Positions 37,601 to 46,189 are shown, numbered from the stretch's first letter. The stretch is DNA of 64,000 bases from Pseudomonas sp. Irchel s3h14 (GCF_900187425.1 NZ_FYDJ01000004.1:310001-374000); one strand, 5' to 3'. Notes: generated from the sequence alone by a model not told the origin. Made by a program: numbers and translations.

Positions 37601-40600
37601 CTGCTTGTTGTTTGCCAGAAGCATGCCGCGCTAGAAGTGGTGTACAAACGTCTGGTGGCTGAAGGTCTGGGCCAACGCATCGTTATGCTCAATGACGTCA
37701 ACCGCGACCGCGAGCCGGTTATCCGTAGCATCCGCGAACAGCTGGAGCGTTTGTTCGCCGACGGCACTCGGCCGCCAAGCTGGCAGAGACAACGCGAGCA
37801 GATCGCTGCCCGTATCGAAGCCCTGGAGGGTGAACTCGACCGCTTCCACCAGAGCTTGCACCGTCTCGATGAAAGCACCGGTCTTAGTTATCGCCAACTG
37901 CTCGGTGAGCTGATTGAATTGGAGGCAGGTCCTGAGCCAATCGAGTTCCCGGCCTTACGTCAACGCTTGGTAACACTGGACCTCGCCAGCCTGACGCGTT
38001 TAGAGGAAAACTGCGCCCCTCTGATACGTCTGTGGCTACCCTCTCGCTTTGAAGGCAGCCTGTTGAAGCAGTTGAAGCCATTCGCCGCCGACCGTGCGAC
38101 CTTGCAGGCCTTCACTGACAACCTGAACAGTTTCACCCAGGCCGAAATTAACCGTCAGGCCACGCTGCAGACGCATTCGGCCAGCTTCGAAATTGACGAT
38201 CCGACGCCGTACCGTAGTTGGATAGCGTCCCATGTCGCTACTCTGCTCGATTTGAAAGAAGAGCAACGCCTACGCTTGGCGCGCTGGCTGCCATTGTTCC
38301 GCAGCCGCGAAGTCGGCCAGGCGCCGAGAGGTGAGTCGATTCTCGGCGAATTACGCCAGCTCGATCAGCAGCTCGGTCAGCTGGACCAGGGCCACTTCGC
38401 AGCCACGCTATCGCCAGCACTGAGTCTGGTTGAGAGCAAGACACTCAGGCATTTGGAGCACGACTGCGCCAAAGTCATGGCTGCCCGAACCTGGCTGGCG
38501 AACATCAACCCGTTGCATCTGCTGCGGCGCAAGCGCTTGCGCAACTTTCTTCAAGAGCAAGGGCAAAGTCTCGCTGTTGATGTCCTCCCGACTCTGCATG
38601 CCGCGATCCACCTGGAAATTCTGTGGCGTCCTCTGCGCGCCGAGTTGGCGACACTGCATCAGGTACTAGAGCTGGAGACCGTGAGCCAGCAAGCCTGCCT
38701 GGAGTTGGTCAGCACAGTGAAGAGCGACATCCGCCACCTACTAGAGATCCAGGTGCTGGCCCACGCCATAGCGCAATCGCCGCGCCCTGAGGAAGCCGAC
38801 GAGGCCGTCCTGGCTGGAGACAAGCAGCACCTCGAGGCGCTTCTCAACAATCTCGACGCCTCGTTGATGCGCCACGGGGTCCGCCAGTCCAGCCTTGACC
38901 AGCTCAAAGTGCTCGGTGATTGGCTGGGCGATGAGCTGGTGCAACAACTGCAACACGCCATCACGCACAACCTGAACAATCAATTGACGCTTGATCGCCT
39001 GCATGAGGCGCAGCCGTTTCTCGCCGCCTATCAGTCATTCCGTGGCCGCGCTAGTCAGCTGGCCGAGCCGGATCTGGAGCTACTCGCACTGCTGAGACAG
39101 CGCCAGGAGCAATTGGACGGCATCGCACCCGAGCAACTGGAGGCCGCCGTAAGACGGTTGCTTAATCGCGAAGCGCGACTAGGTTGGAAACATCGACTTG
39201 AGCAGGCCCACCCCGAACTGCTGTTCAGTCAGGATGAGGCTCGGACAAAGGTGGCCAGCCTCGCTCAAGCCGACGCGCAGATGCGTGTGCTCAACCGAGA
39301 GTTACTCGCCAACGGCATCGACCTTACTCGCCTGGGCAATCACAAACAGTGGGAGGACGTCACCCGACTAACGGGCAAGCGCTCGCGGCGCCTGCGCGAA
39401 TTCATCGAACTGGGCAGCCACCTCGGCCTAATGAGCTTACGTCCGGTATGGTTGATGAACCCGGACGTGGCCAGCCGTGTGCTGCCGCTTAAGGCCGGCC
39501 TGTTCGATACCGTAATCTACGACGAAGCTTCGCAGATGCCTGTGGAATTCGCCTTGCCGACCCTGTTTAGAGGTCAGATCACCGTGGTCAGCGGCGATGA
39601 GAAACAGATGCCGCCGACTGCTTTTTTCTCCAGCCGCATCGAAAGCGACGAAGCCGAAACATTCGATGGCGACGAGCCTGACGCTGACGCTGACGAGGAA
39701 CAACGCGAAGCCTTCGAAGACACCTGGAACCGTCGCGAGATCAAGGACTGCCCTGACTTGCTGCAATTAGCGCGCACCGCCCTGCCCAACACCACATTGC
39801 AGATCCACTACCGTTCGGCCTACCGCGAGTTGATCGGCTTCTCCAATGCATCATTCTACGGCAACCGTCTTAACGTCCCGGTCCGTCATCCGCAAGCGAA
39901 CATCCTGCGTATCAAGCCTCTGGAGCTGATCGAGGTCGGGGGGCTATACCAGAACCAGAGTAACGCCGAGGAAGCCGAACGTGTCGTCGAGTATCTCAAT
40001 GAACTCTGGCAGCAACCCTACGATCTGCGCCCCTCGGTCGGCGTGGTCACGTTCAACCGAAAGCAGGCAGAGTTAATCGAGGAGCACTTGGAGCAGCGTG
40101 CGGAACAGGACGAACTTTTCCGTGCTGCCTACACCGAAGAGCGCGAACGCAGTGAGGACGGCGAGGATATGTCGGTGTTCGTCAAAAACGTGGAAAACGT
40201 ACAGGGCGATGAGCGCGACGTCATCGTCTTCTCTTCGACTTTCGGTCGCAACAGTCAAGGCACCTTCCGTCGCAGCTTTGGTGTACTCGGACAGACCGGC
40301 GGCGAGCGTCGCCTCAATGTGGCGGTGACCCGTGCACGACGCAAGGTGGTGATGATCACCTCGATGCCGATCGCCGATATCTCCGACATGCTCAACACAC
40401 ACCGCGCGCCGATCAGCCCGCGTGACTATTTGCAAGGCTATCTGGAGTACGCGCGCGCGCTCTCCGCGGGTGAGTTCGGTAGTAGCGGTAAACTGCTTGA
40501 GCGCCTGCAGACAGACCGAAACGGCCAGCAACGAGAACAAGGCCAACGCCGTGATGGTTTCGTCAGACTGGTCGGCGAGTTTATTCACTCCCTGGGCTGG

Positions 40601-40921
40601 CTGGCCGCCCCTGCCAGCGAGGGCGACGCCTTCGGTCTCGACTTCGCCATCGAGAACGCAAGCACGGGCCTATACGGCATCGGCATCGAATGCGATGCCC
40701 CGTGCCACGCACTGCTAGAGCGCGCCCGCGCCCGGGAAATCTGGCGTCCGACCGTACTGCACCGTGCCATCCCTCATATTCACCGAGTCTCGTCACAGGC
40801 TTGGTATCACAATGGTGAAAGCGAGCGTGCACGCCTGCGTGAAGCCATTGAACAGGCCATGCAGGCCGCGCCCCCGTCACAACTGACGCCCACTACAGCC
40901 GATACGGAAACCTGCCTATGA
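34613..40921 (+). CDS. Giant zinc-ribbon / kinase-like / SF1 helicase / nuclease fusion
   Basis: Protein of about 2102 residues. Order: zinc-ribbon cysteines (CPNC at 5-8, CHEC at 81-84); a Ser/Thr-kinase-like domain about 111-357 with HRD at 227-229 and APE at 273-275 but GFG in place of DFG (249-251) and no clear beta-3 Lys; a long helical region; an SF1 (UPF1/DNA2-like, COG1112-type) helicase split around a long coiled insert, with Walker A GPPGTGKS near 973, DEAS near 1636, QGDERD near 1861 and NVAVTRAR near 1900; and a C-terminal MTES_1575-type nuclease fold near 1985-2095 with GIGIECDAP. The ATG at 34613 has GGAG 6 bases upstream; an ATG at 34601 is also in frame. Nucleic-acid processing under kinase-like sensing is inferred. 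Confidence 0.85.
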   Translation: MIRFCPNCNTERSLQEMFCEGSIFEMACGWDLAGEPIHPEGWRPQAITTQETIARVSPAPDNATALLCENGHPMDLGDLMCHECGGELAQSVPSASVPDSGESEAVTETLIDGWRFVREISNTDGVRERYLVEHNETAQQAVLTLYRSGSEPDPVIYDVIRRLPREHVPEIIVTGRWNDRAYEVIEELSGGTLADLGSVIRDNASVRHVVSELGQALHVFNEAGLRHRDLRPASLLVRSREPLDLVISGFGSARLSEFDLDIVSPLETSRYMAPEAIAGGVAAASDWWSMGMILLEQLTQGACFSGINANTFLIHVLANGVPIPDDLDPQLHLLLRGLLARDRHQRWQWPQVEAWLNGIAVEAPPSSVQQNDEGEGATLQLGQRRYHLPGVFALAAAQTDNWQQALDHLLRGVIVTWAEQVSLTPSLVAGLRQIVQHEGIEDDFRLMLALKALNPEIPLIHRGEIVTPGWLLEHPLEGYRLISGSVPDLLEQLQTDHWLSRLKTRAENVRQRALHQHIELVEEPLRIYLLSTSRAKLATQWLERQRLLPDTDHPGLLSLSERRVIAEEDLIVLLSAAISQFRSASSIIEEAAQLAKTADVSWFDTETAGELLLHSRLELYRSVDERIRGFARSGVATVDQWAEHFRLERRMPLAQMLVLLAIPSNQWLEPQKQQYVSQILEFFEKKVVTAVMRGPLVRMSIGKTTARVDVNELNSERSPAAALLDHLLQRNANAVNLDPESFQLNSQLESRLHALYRQSALYKRDTGIDGLYLGFPFLLNRDARGTTRTRIIPLLLWPVKLQLELGSRGHAALAFDSEREEIRLNPALESVLGAETFKRWRKTADELLGRSSIRAADVMDAFGMLATIRSRALGSLPPSIVEIAPYQDELSCAAVLFHVTFMGQAIGEDLRQLKNLSPVGTGLETALRLKAADAAVPETPPNELQRFFTVASDPSQEAAVIQARHSPGLLVEGPPGTGKSQTIVNMVADAIGHQRSLLVVCQKHAALEVVYKRLVAEGLGQRIVMLNDVNRDREPVIRSIREQLERLFADGTRPPSWQRQREQIAARIEALEGELDRFHQSLHRLDESTGLSYRQLLGELIELEAGPEPIEFPALRQRLVTLDLASLTRLEENCAPLIRLWLPSRFEGSLLKQLKPFAADRATLQAFTDNLNSFTQAEINRQATLQTHSASFEIDDPTPYRSWIASHVATLLDLKEEQRLRLARWLPLFRSREVGQAPRGESILGELRQLDQQLGQLDQGHFAATLSPALSLVESKTLRHLEHDCAKVMAARTWLANINPLHLLRRKRLRNFLQEQGQSLAVDVLPTLHAAIHLEILWRPLRAELATLHQVLELETVSQQACLELVSTVKSDIRHLLEIQVLAHAIAQSPRPEEADEAVLAGDKQHLEALLNNLDASLMRHGVRQSSLDQLKVLGDWLGDELVQQLQHAITHNLNNQLTLDRLHEAQPFLAAYQSFRGRASQLAEPDLELLALLRQRQEQLDGIAPEQLEAAVRRLLNREARLGWKHRLEQAHPELLFSQDEARTKVASLAQADAQMRVLNRELLANGIDLTRLGNHKQWEDVTRLTGKRSRRLREFIELGSHLGLMSLRPVWLMNPDVASRVLPLKAGLFDTVIYDEASQMPVEFALPTLFRGQITVVSGDEKQMPPTAFFSSRIESDEAETFDGDEPDADADEEQREAFEDTWNRREIKDCPDLLQLARTALPNTTLQIHYRSAYRELIGFSNASFYGNRLNVPVRHPQANILRIKPLELIEVGGLYQNQSNAEEAERVVEYLNELWQQPYDLRPSVGVVTFNRKQAELIEEHLEQRAEQDELFRAAYTEERERSEDGEDMSVFVKNVENVQGDERDVIVFSSTFGRNSQGTFRRSFGVLGQTGGERRLNVAVTRARRKVVMITSMPIADISDMLNTHRAPISPRDYLQGYLEYARALSAGEFGSSGKLLERLQTDRNGQQREQGQRRDGFVRLVGEFIHSLGWLAAPASEGDAFGLDFAIENASTGLYGIGIECDAPCHALLERARAREIWRPTVLHRAIPHIHRVSSQAWYHNGESERARLREAIEQAMQAAPPSQLTPTTADTETCL

Positions 40922-42270
40922 GTGGTCCGAAGGTCGTTCGCATTGTCACCCGGGAAGAAATCATCGCCATCTGCGAAGGCCACCTACAACGCCTGGAGCT
41001 GGTCTTGGCACGTTGGCAGGCGCAAGCCAGTAAGGTCGGAGAGCTGAACGAACAGGAGCGCGTCGCCACCTTCGCCCGACGCGATCGCCTGCGCGCCCTG
41101 TTGGCGCAAGAGCGCTTTGCTGAGCTGCAGAAGGCCGTACCGGCCGAGATCGAGCACCTACGCCGAGACCTGGAGGATCGCGAAGAACGCGCGATTATTC
41201 GTGCCGCTCAGCGACGCCAACGCGAACGACGCCTTAAGGAGAACGCCGCAACATTGCTCGAGGCATTGCAAGCGCGCTCCGAAGGCGCCGATCAAGACCT
41301 GTTGCGTTCTCTCACGCAATTGGCCAACGGCATCATCAAGGAAGATGGCGAGCGTCTGCTGGCTGCGGGTTTCGCCCAATTGGCCAAGGCCGATCAGAAA
41401 GAGACGCTCAGCGAAACCCAGCGAGCCTTGGCACAGCAACTCAAGGTCGATGACACTCCGAACTCCTTGAGCGAATGGATGGCTGCCCGACACCCTGAAA
41501 CCTTGCCCGATATACGCCTGCAACGCATAAACCGACACATCGCTGAACTGCAGCTGCTGCAGGGTACCGACAGCGCCGCGTCATTCCTTCAGGCGCAGGA
41601 AAGAGCCGAGGCGGAACCCGAATCGCAACGGCGTAATCTGCTACTCGACAGTCTCGTCCTCGACTTGGTCTCATCCACTCGTACTTTCAAAAACAAGCGA
41701 GAGAGCCTCGAACGGCTACAGGACTTGGCCAGCGAAATGGAAACACAGGCAGGTACTGACTATACCGCGCTGTTAAGTCAAATCAGCACCTGTACTACTG
41801 TCACCAACCTAGAGACGATTGCGGGACTGACCGAGCAGTGTGAAGCCTTTATCGCAACCCATTTGCAGGCCGAGGCGGCCCCGGCCCGCCGCGAAGCCGT
41901 GCTAAGTGGATTGGCCAGCCTCGGCTACGAAGTACGCGAAGGCATGGCGACCGCTTGGGCGGAAACTGGTAAGGTCGTGCTGCGTAAAGTAGCCACTCCC
42001 GGCTATGGCGTAGAAGTCGGCGGCAAGGCCGACAATGGTCGTCTGCAGGTTCGTGCAGTAGCTCTCAGCGGTGACCGTGACAAAACCCGGGATCGAGATA
42101 TTGAAACTATTTGGTGTAGCGAGTTTCAGCGGTTACAAGCGCTGTTAAAAGACAGGGGCAGCGAGTTATTGATCGAGCGCTCCCTCTCAGTAGGTGAAGT
42201 TCCGCTCAAAGAAGCGAGCGCTTCCATACAGGTCGCGGAAGCGGTCATTGCTCAGCAAAAAACAGTATAA
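40918..42270 (+). CDS. Coiled-coil protein, last gene of the four-gene operon
   Basis: Protein of 450 residues beginning MSGPKVVRIVTREEI. Most of it is helical: Arg/Glu-rich coiled coil about 45-120 (DLEDREERAIIRAAQRRQRER) and more heptad-like stretches to about 330. The last 120 residues look globular with beta character (VREGMATAWAETGKVVLRKVATPGYGVEV, given here in part). It overlaps the helicase gene as ATGA, so it is translationally coupled and should be a structural partner or regulator of the system. No family was recognised. Confidence 0.75.
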   Translation: MSGPKVVRIVTREEIIAICEGHLQRLELVLARWQAQASKVGELNEQERVATFARRDRLRALLAQERFAELQKAVPAEIEHLRRDLEDREERAIIRAAQRRQRERRLKENAATLLEALQARSEGADQDLLRSLTQLANGIIKEDGERLLAAGFAQLAKADQKETLSETQRALAQQLKVDDTPNSLSEWMAARHPETLPDIRLQRINRHIAELQLLQGTDSAASFLQAQERAEAEPESQRRNLLLDSLVLDLVSSTRTFKNKRESLERLQDLASEMETQAGTDYTALLSQISTCTTVTNLETIAGLTEQCEAFIATHLQAEAAPARREAVLSGLASLGYEVREGMATAWAETGKVVLRKVATPGYGVEVGGKADNGRLQVRAVALSGDRDKTRDRDIETIWCSEFQRLQALLKDRGSELLIERSLSVGEVPLKEASASIQVAEAVIAQQKTV

Positions 42271-43109
42271 AACACTACAGTGCAACGCTCTCGTAAGCGT
42301 GGCTTTCTCACATTCTGCTCAACTGGTGTGGCGAAGGCACACAACCCGTTCTTTACTGCACACAGCATTCAGTGCGGGCCTTGAAAGCCCGCTAAGCTAG
42401 CGTTTGCGAGTGCCCGCTCAGAGTCGATTGCTGCCTTCGCGCCAAGCCGCAATCGGCCCAGAGTGCGTAAAAACACTTATAACCTCATCGCTTTCGATCA
42501 TCGACGTTCATTGAGCGGGCTATTGCGCAGTCAATTCCGCTGGCAACGCGCGGGTTGGCATCGCGGACTTGACGAAGCATCAGGGCATAGAGCTTCTAGC
42601 AACTGCGCCGACGCCTATCGGTCGCGCATCGGGGTGCATCTTGCATTCACGCAGCACTTTCTCTACTGGGCTTCGCGTATCTAGCTGCCGTCACGCTACA
42701 GTTTCGTAGCGGCAGTGAGATAGTCGACGCAGTCTCCAAATGCAACTCTCAGCGCCAACCAGTCTGGGGACGCATAAGTAGAAATGCAGGGGGTAGCCGG
42801 CGCAATGACCATTGGGCTAGGCAGCCAAGTAAACCAGTTGTTCCGAGGCTATTCTGGCGACGGAGCAATACGCCTCCCCCATCGGCATCTGTATCGAAAT
42901 TAGCGAGTTTATGCCCCAAACATAATTTTCCTGCGCCCATATCACGACCGTAGAAAACTCTTGGGTCTGGCTGACAAGGTGAGACCTAAAATAACCAGGT
43001 CATGCTGGGGGCTGGGCCCTACTAAAAAGAAAAGCCGAAAATCATCACCTACCCAAGCATCCAGCTGACGCAACGTAACCGGATAGCGTTGAATCTCTGG
43101 TATTTGCTT
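42271..43109. other. Non-coding or decayed stretch after the operon
   Basis: 839 bp with no gene I can support. A hairpin GCGGGC/GCCCGC at 42374-42392 lies about 100 bp after the coiled-coil gene but lacks a T-run. Short frames on both strands (for example 42463-42684 plus and 42749-42940 minus) have no recognisable motif or ribosome site. It probably contains remnants of lost island genes. Confidence 0.5.
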
Positions 43110-43310
43110 CTATATGCTCGATACGACACCGTTGTTCACATTCGCCCTTTGCTTACCGACACCTCCTTCTCGGCCGGCCAACTGCACAGGGCGCTTCAGT
43201 GGGCCTGAAATAACATCCGTTAAAAACATTTCGAAGAGGCGCTCATGAGCATACTTCAAGCCAAATCGCCCCTCCGAAATGGCGACATTAGCCGCTTCTG
43301 TATTGGTCAT
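43110..43310 (-). CDS. Small hypothetical protein downstream of the KfrA-like gene
   Basis: Possible protein of 66 residues starting MTNTEAANVAISEGRFGLKY, with AGGTGA 6 bases before the ATG. A helical segment (YAHERLFEMFLTDVI) is followed by a basic, Gly-rich tail. It lies 88 bp downstream of the KfrA-like gene on the same strand and could be co-transcribed with it. No family recognised. Confidence 0.45.
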   Translation of the reverse strand: MTNTEAANVAISEGRFGLKYAHERLFEMFLTDVISGPLKRPVQLAGREGGVGKQRANVNNGVVSSI

Positions 43311-43397
43311 AAATCTCACCTGTGGGTGCGGGCAACCTGACGGGGCCGCCTCGCCGCTTGCGGAATGATTGGCGCGACATCTCAAATCTTTAGCAGA

Positions 43398-44387
43398 TCA
43401 CGAAGCGCCTGATTGGCTCGTGTTCAGTCGCAGCTGTGTGACCTCCGCGGATGATTGGTCGAGTTGTCGCCTGGTCTCGAACACTTGGTAGTTGGCCTGC
43501 GCAGTCGCTTCTTCGAGCCTTTTAATTTCATCACGAGATAAATCAAACTGCTCTTGCAGCATTTCCTTGGCACCTTCTGCCTTGGCGACAGCCGTTTTCA
43601 TTTCAGCAATTTCGCCCGTCAGCCGCTGCATTGAGTCCGCCTGCGTGGCCATAGCCTTGGTCTGCTGCCGGGCCTCGCTAAGGAGGCGCTCGTTATCCCT
43701 GTTCAACCGAGTGAGCTCGTCCTGCTTGAGGATCAGGGTTTGCTGAAGTTGGCGAAGCTCAACCTGAACTTGCTGCACTTGCCCTTCGTGTCGCTGTTGT
43801 TCCTGATCCCGCTGTTCCTTGACGGCGTTGCGGTAATGCTCCAGCGCATCGCGTGAATGCAGATGCTTTTCTTCCAGAGAGCGAATCTGCTCGTCCTTCT
43901 CCTGCACGCGCAGTTCGAGATCACTGCAATTTTGGCTAAGGCGCGCATTGCGGGTGATTTCAGTTTGCAGGCCGGCCTGGCAGATCAGCAGCTCTTCTGT
44001 TTGAGCCTCCAATGCCGCCTTCTGACTATCAAACTGACGCTGCAAAAAGGTGAACTGTGCATCCAGAGCGTCGTACTTTTTCTCCAATGCGAGGCGCTGC
44101 GCGTCAAAAACGCCTTGGGCGTGCTCTATAGCCTGACCTCCCTCCTCCGTCATTCGCTCTAACAAGCCCGCCACAAGCTCGGTGAGTTCGTCACTCAAGC
44201 GCTCCCTGGAGGCGCGCGGCCGCGGGTCAAAATCTTCGATTTCCTTCAAATAGCGGTGAATAGTCGTCTTCGAACCGGTATTTCCAAGTTCGATGCGAAC
44301 GGCGTCGATACTCGGATTCTCACCCCGAGCCAGCAGCGCTTCCCGCGCCTTTTGGACAATCGCCTTGTTTATTCCACCGCGCGCCAT
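43398..44387 (-). CDS. KfrA-like DNA-binding coiled-coil protein
   Basis: Protein of 329 residues. The N-terminus (about 5-110, INKAIVQKAREALLARGENPS, NTGSKTTIHRYLKEIE) is a KfrA_N DNA-binding domain; the rest is a long coiled coil rich in Gln, Glu and Leu. KfrA proteins of plasmids bind their own operator and build scaffold-like structures; chromosomal relatives recur in genomic islands beside integrases. It is divergent from a tyrosine recombinase gene, and a 16-bp near-palindrome lies 35 bp upstream. Confidence 0.82.
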   Translation of the reverse strand: MARGGINKAIVQKAREALLARGENPSIDAVRIELGNTGSKTTIHRYLKEIEDFDPRPRASRERLSDELTELVAGLLERMTEEGGQAIEHAQGVFDAQRLALEKKYDALDAQFTFLQRQFDSQKAALEAQTEELLICQAGLQTEITRNARLSQNCSDLELRVQEKDEQIRSLEEKHLHSRDALEHYRNAVKEQRDQEQQRHEGQVQQVQVELRQLQQTLILKQDELTRLNRDNERLLSEARQQTKAMATQADSMQRLTGEIAEMKTAVAKAEGAKEMLQEQFDLSRDEIKRLEEATAQANYQVFETRRQLDQSSAEVTQLRLNTSQSGAS

Positions 44388-44421
44388 TTTCTTCTCCTAC
44401 GATTTCGTACTGTTTTACATA

Positions 44422-44437
44422 CTACGTATATACATAG
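44422..44437. promoter_or_regulatory. Near-palindrome in the kfrA-like/integrase divergent region
   Basis: CTACGTATATACATAG differs from its own reverse complement at one symmetric pair of positions on each side (14 of 16 symmetric). It lies 35 bp upstream of the KfrA-like start in an AT-rich 181-bp divergent promoter. KfrA proteins are known to bind operators near their own start, so this is a plausible autoregulatory site. Confidence 0.45.
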
Positions 44438-44568
44438 CATTTATGTGATCAAAAAAGAATAATTTACGCAACTTTCTTTGATAAAATAATCGAGCGTTAT
44501 CGCATCATAGAGCCGTTTTTCGCTTTTTCCAGCGCCGGAAAAGGTACGTTTGGTGTAGAAGGGTTGAG

Positions 44569-45549
44569 ATGAACAAGGCGGATCGTTACCTGCAGGCCGG
44601 CACCCGGGACAACACCCGGCGCAGTTACCGTGCGGCGGTGGAACACTTCGAAGTGACCTGGGGTGGCTTTCTCCCCACGACCGGCGAGGGCATCGTGCGC
44701 TACCTCGCCGAGTACGCCGATCAGCACGCTATTAGCACCCTCAAGCAGCGCCTGGCCGCCCTCGCCCAATGGCATATCACCCAAGGCTTCCCCGATCCGA
44801 CCAAGACCCCGGCGGTTCGGCAGATGATCAAGGGCATCCGTGCGCTGCATCCCGCCCAGGAGAAACAAGCGACTCCCCTGCTCCTGCTGCACCTGGAACG
44901 AGCTGTTCAGTGGTTGGAGCAAGACGCGGAGCAAGCCGCCGTCCGCCAGGATCTGGCCGCCCTGCTGCGCAGCCGGCGAGACTTGGCCTTGCTGCTGATC
45001 GGGTTCTGGCGCGGTTTCCGCGGGGATGAGTTGTCGCGCTTGCAGGTTGAACACACCCAGGCGCAAGCCGAAGTGGGCATCACCTTCTACCTACCGCACA
45101 GCAAGGGCGATCGCCAGCACCGCGGCACGACGTTCCGTACCCCCGCCTTGAAGAAGCTTTGTCCGGTGCAAGCCTATGTGAACTGGATCACCGTCGCCGG
45201 CATTGCGCAGGGTCCGGTCTTCAGAAAGCTCGATCGCTGGGGGCATTTGGCGGACGACGGCTTGAATGCCAACAGCCTGATTCCACTGCTGCGGCGAATT
45301 TTTAATCGCGCGGGGGTGTCTGGCGATCCGTACACCAGCCACTCACTGCGTCGTGGCTTCGCCACTTGGGCCGCGGCCAATGGCTGGGATATCAAAGCGC
45401 TGATGACATACGTTGGCTGGAAGGATATGAAGTCCGCCATGCGCTACATCGACGCGACAGATTCCTTTGGGGAGTTGGCGACAGGTCGGCCGCTCACTTC
45501 CTCAGCTATTCCCCAAGCGCAAGCGTTGACAGTGGCTGAAAATCTCTAA
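44569..45549 (+). CDS. Tyrosine recombinase / site-specific integrase, island type
   Basis: Recombinase of 326 residues. Visible catalytic residues are Arg151 (GFRGDEL), His258-x-x-Arg261 (SHSLRRGF) and Tyr293 (AMRYID); Trp284 in YVGWKD replaces the second His, as in a minority of the family. A SAM-like core-binding domain fills about 1-95. It is divergent from the KfrA-like gene and probably moves or once moved this island. No tRNA gene or obvious att repeat is close by. Confidence 0.85.
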   Translation: MNKADRYLQAGTRDNTRRSYRAAVEHFEVTWGGFLPTTGEGIVRYLAEYADQHAISTLKQRLAALAQWHITQGFPDPTKTPAVRQMIKGIRALHPAQEKQATPLLLLHLERAVQWLEQDAEQAAVRQDLAALLRSRRDLALLLIGFWRGFRGDELSRLQVEHTQAQAEVGITFYLPHSKGDRQHRGTTFRTPALKKLCPVQAYVNWITVAGIAQGPVFRKLDRWGHLADDGLNANSLIPLLRRIFNRAGVSGDPYTSHSLRRGFATWAAANGWDIKALMTYVGWKDMKSAMRYIDATDSFGELATGRPLTSSAIPQAQALTVAENL

Positions 45550-45714
45550 GGACCGGGTGAGGTGCCGCGAGTAAATTTGTTTCACCGTTGATGGAACGGT
45601 TGGACTCGGTTCGCGGGGTTGTGCGCCATCTACTAAGATTTCCGGCCATGGCATCTCGCCATGAGGCCGAGCCCCGCAAAGCGGGCGGCCAATTCGCATG
45701 AGAGAGGAAATCAC

Positions 45715-45924
45715 GTGCGCCTATCCACGCTGAGCATTCGTAATGTCCGCAATTTCACGACCATTGATATCCCGCTAGCAGGCAATGTCGTGTTGCTGGG
45801 CGAGAATCGCGTAGGCGAGAGCAACCTGCTGTTTGCCATTCGCTGGGTGCTGGATCCGACGCTCCCTGACGCCGCACGGCAGCTGAAGCTTTCCGATTTC
45901 TGGGATGGCGTAGTTGGCAGATAA
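45715..45924 (+). pseudogene. N-terminal stub of an OLD-family ATP-dependent endonuclease
   Basis: A 69-residue fragment starting at GTG with GAGAGG upstream. It matches the first part of OLD/RecF-like ATPases: RLSTLSIRNVRNFTTIDIPL, then GENRVGESN where GENxxGKSN is expected, then LLFAIRWVLDPTLPD. The Walker Lys is replaced by Glu and the frame ends after 69 codons, so the gene is both truncated and point-mutated. OLD proteins act in phage defence; this is a dead remnant beside the integrase. Confidence 0.75.
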
Positions 45925-46189
45925 AGACGGCAAGATTGGTAGCGGATCCTGGAGCGGTGTAGCAGTGAACTTCATGGCGCAATCACGACTCAGTGGAAGT
46001 CATAAAAACGCATGGCCTATCCCATTACCTTGTCATTTATGTAGATCATAAAGACCAGTACACGCAACGTACTGTCGGGCTCATTACTGGCGCCATAACG
46101 TCTATTGTTTAGGCAGCCTGGCTGCACGTCTCATGCTGGCAGCGCGCGCCGGCCCCGCCGCAATAGCTCCTGGACGTTCGAGGCGCCCT

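Noticed and set aside
34601..40921. Assignment of the giant helicase protein to Mokosh
   Set aside because: Kinase-like plus SF1 helicase fits loosely, but no PLD-type nuclease is present and the partners differ.
42374..42392. GCGGGC/GCCCGC hairpin after the coiled-coil gene as a terminator
   Set aside because: No T-run follows and the distance to the stop is about 100 bp; kept only as a note.
42463..42684. Small plus-strand ORF of 73 codons
   Set aside because: No ribosome site, no motif and no coding look; probably chance in decayed DNA.
44497..45066. Long minus-strand ORF opposite the second integrase
   Set aside because: It lies antisense to a gene with all recombinase motifs, so it is a shadow frame.
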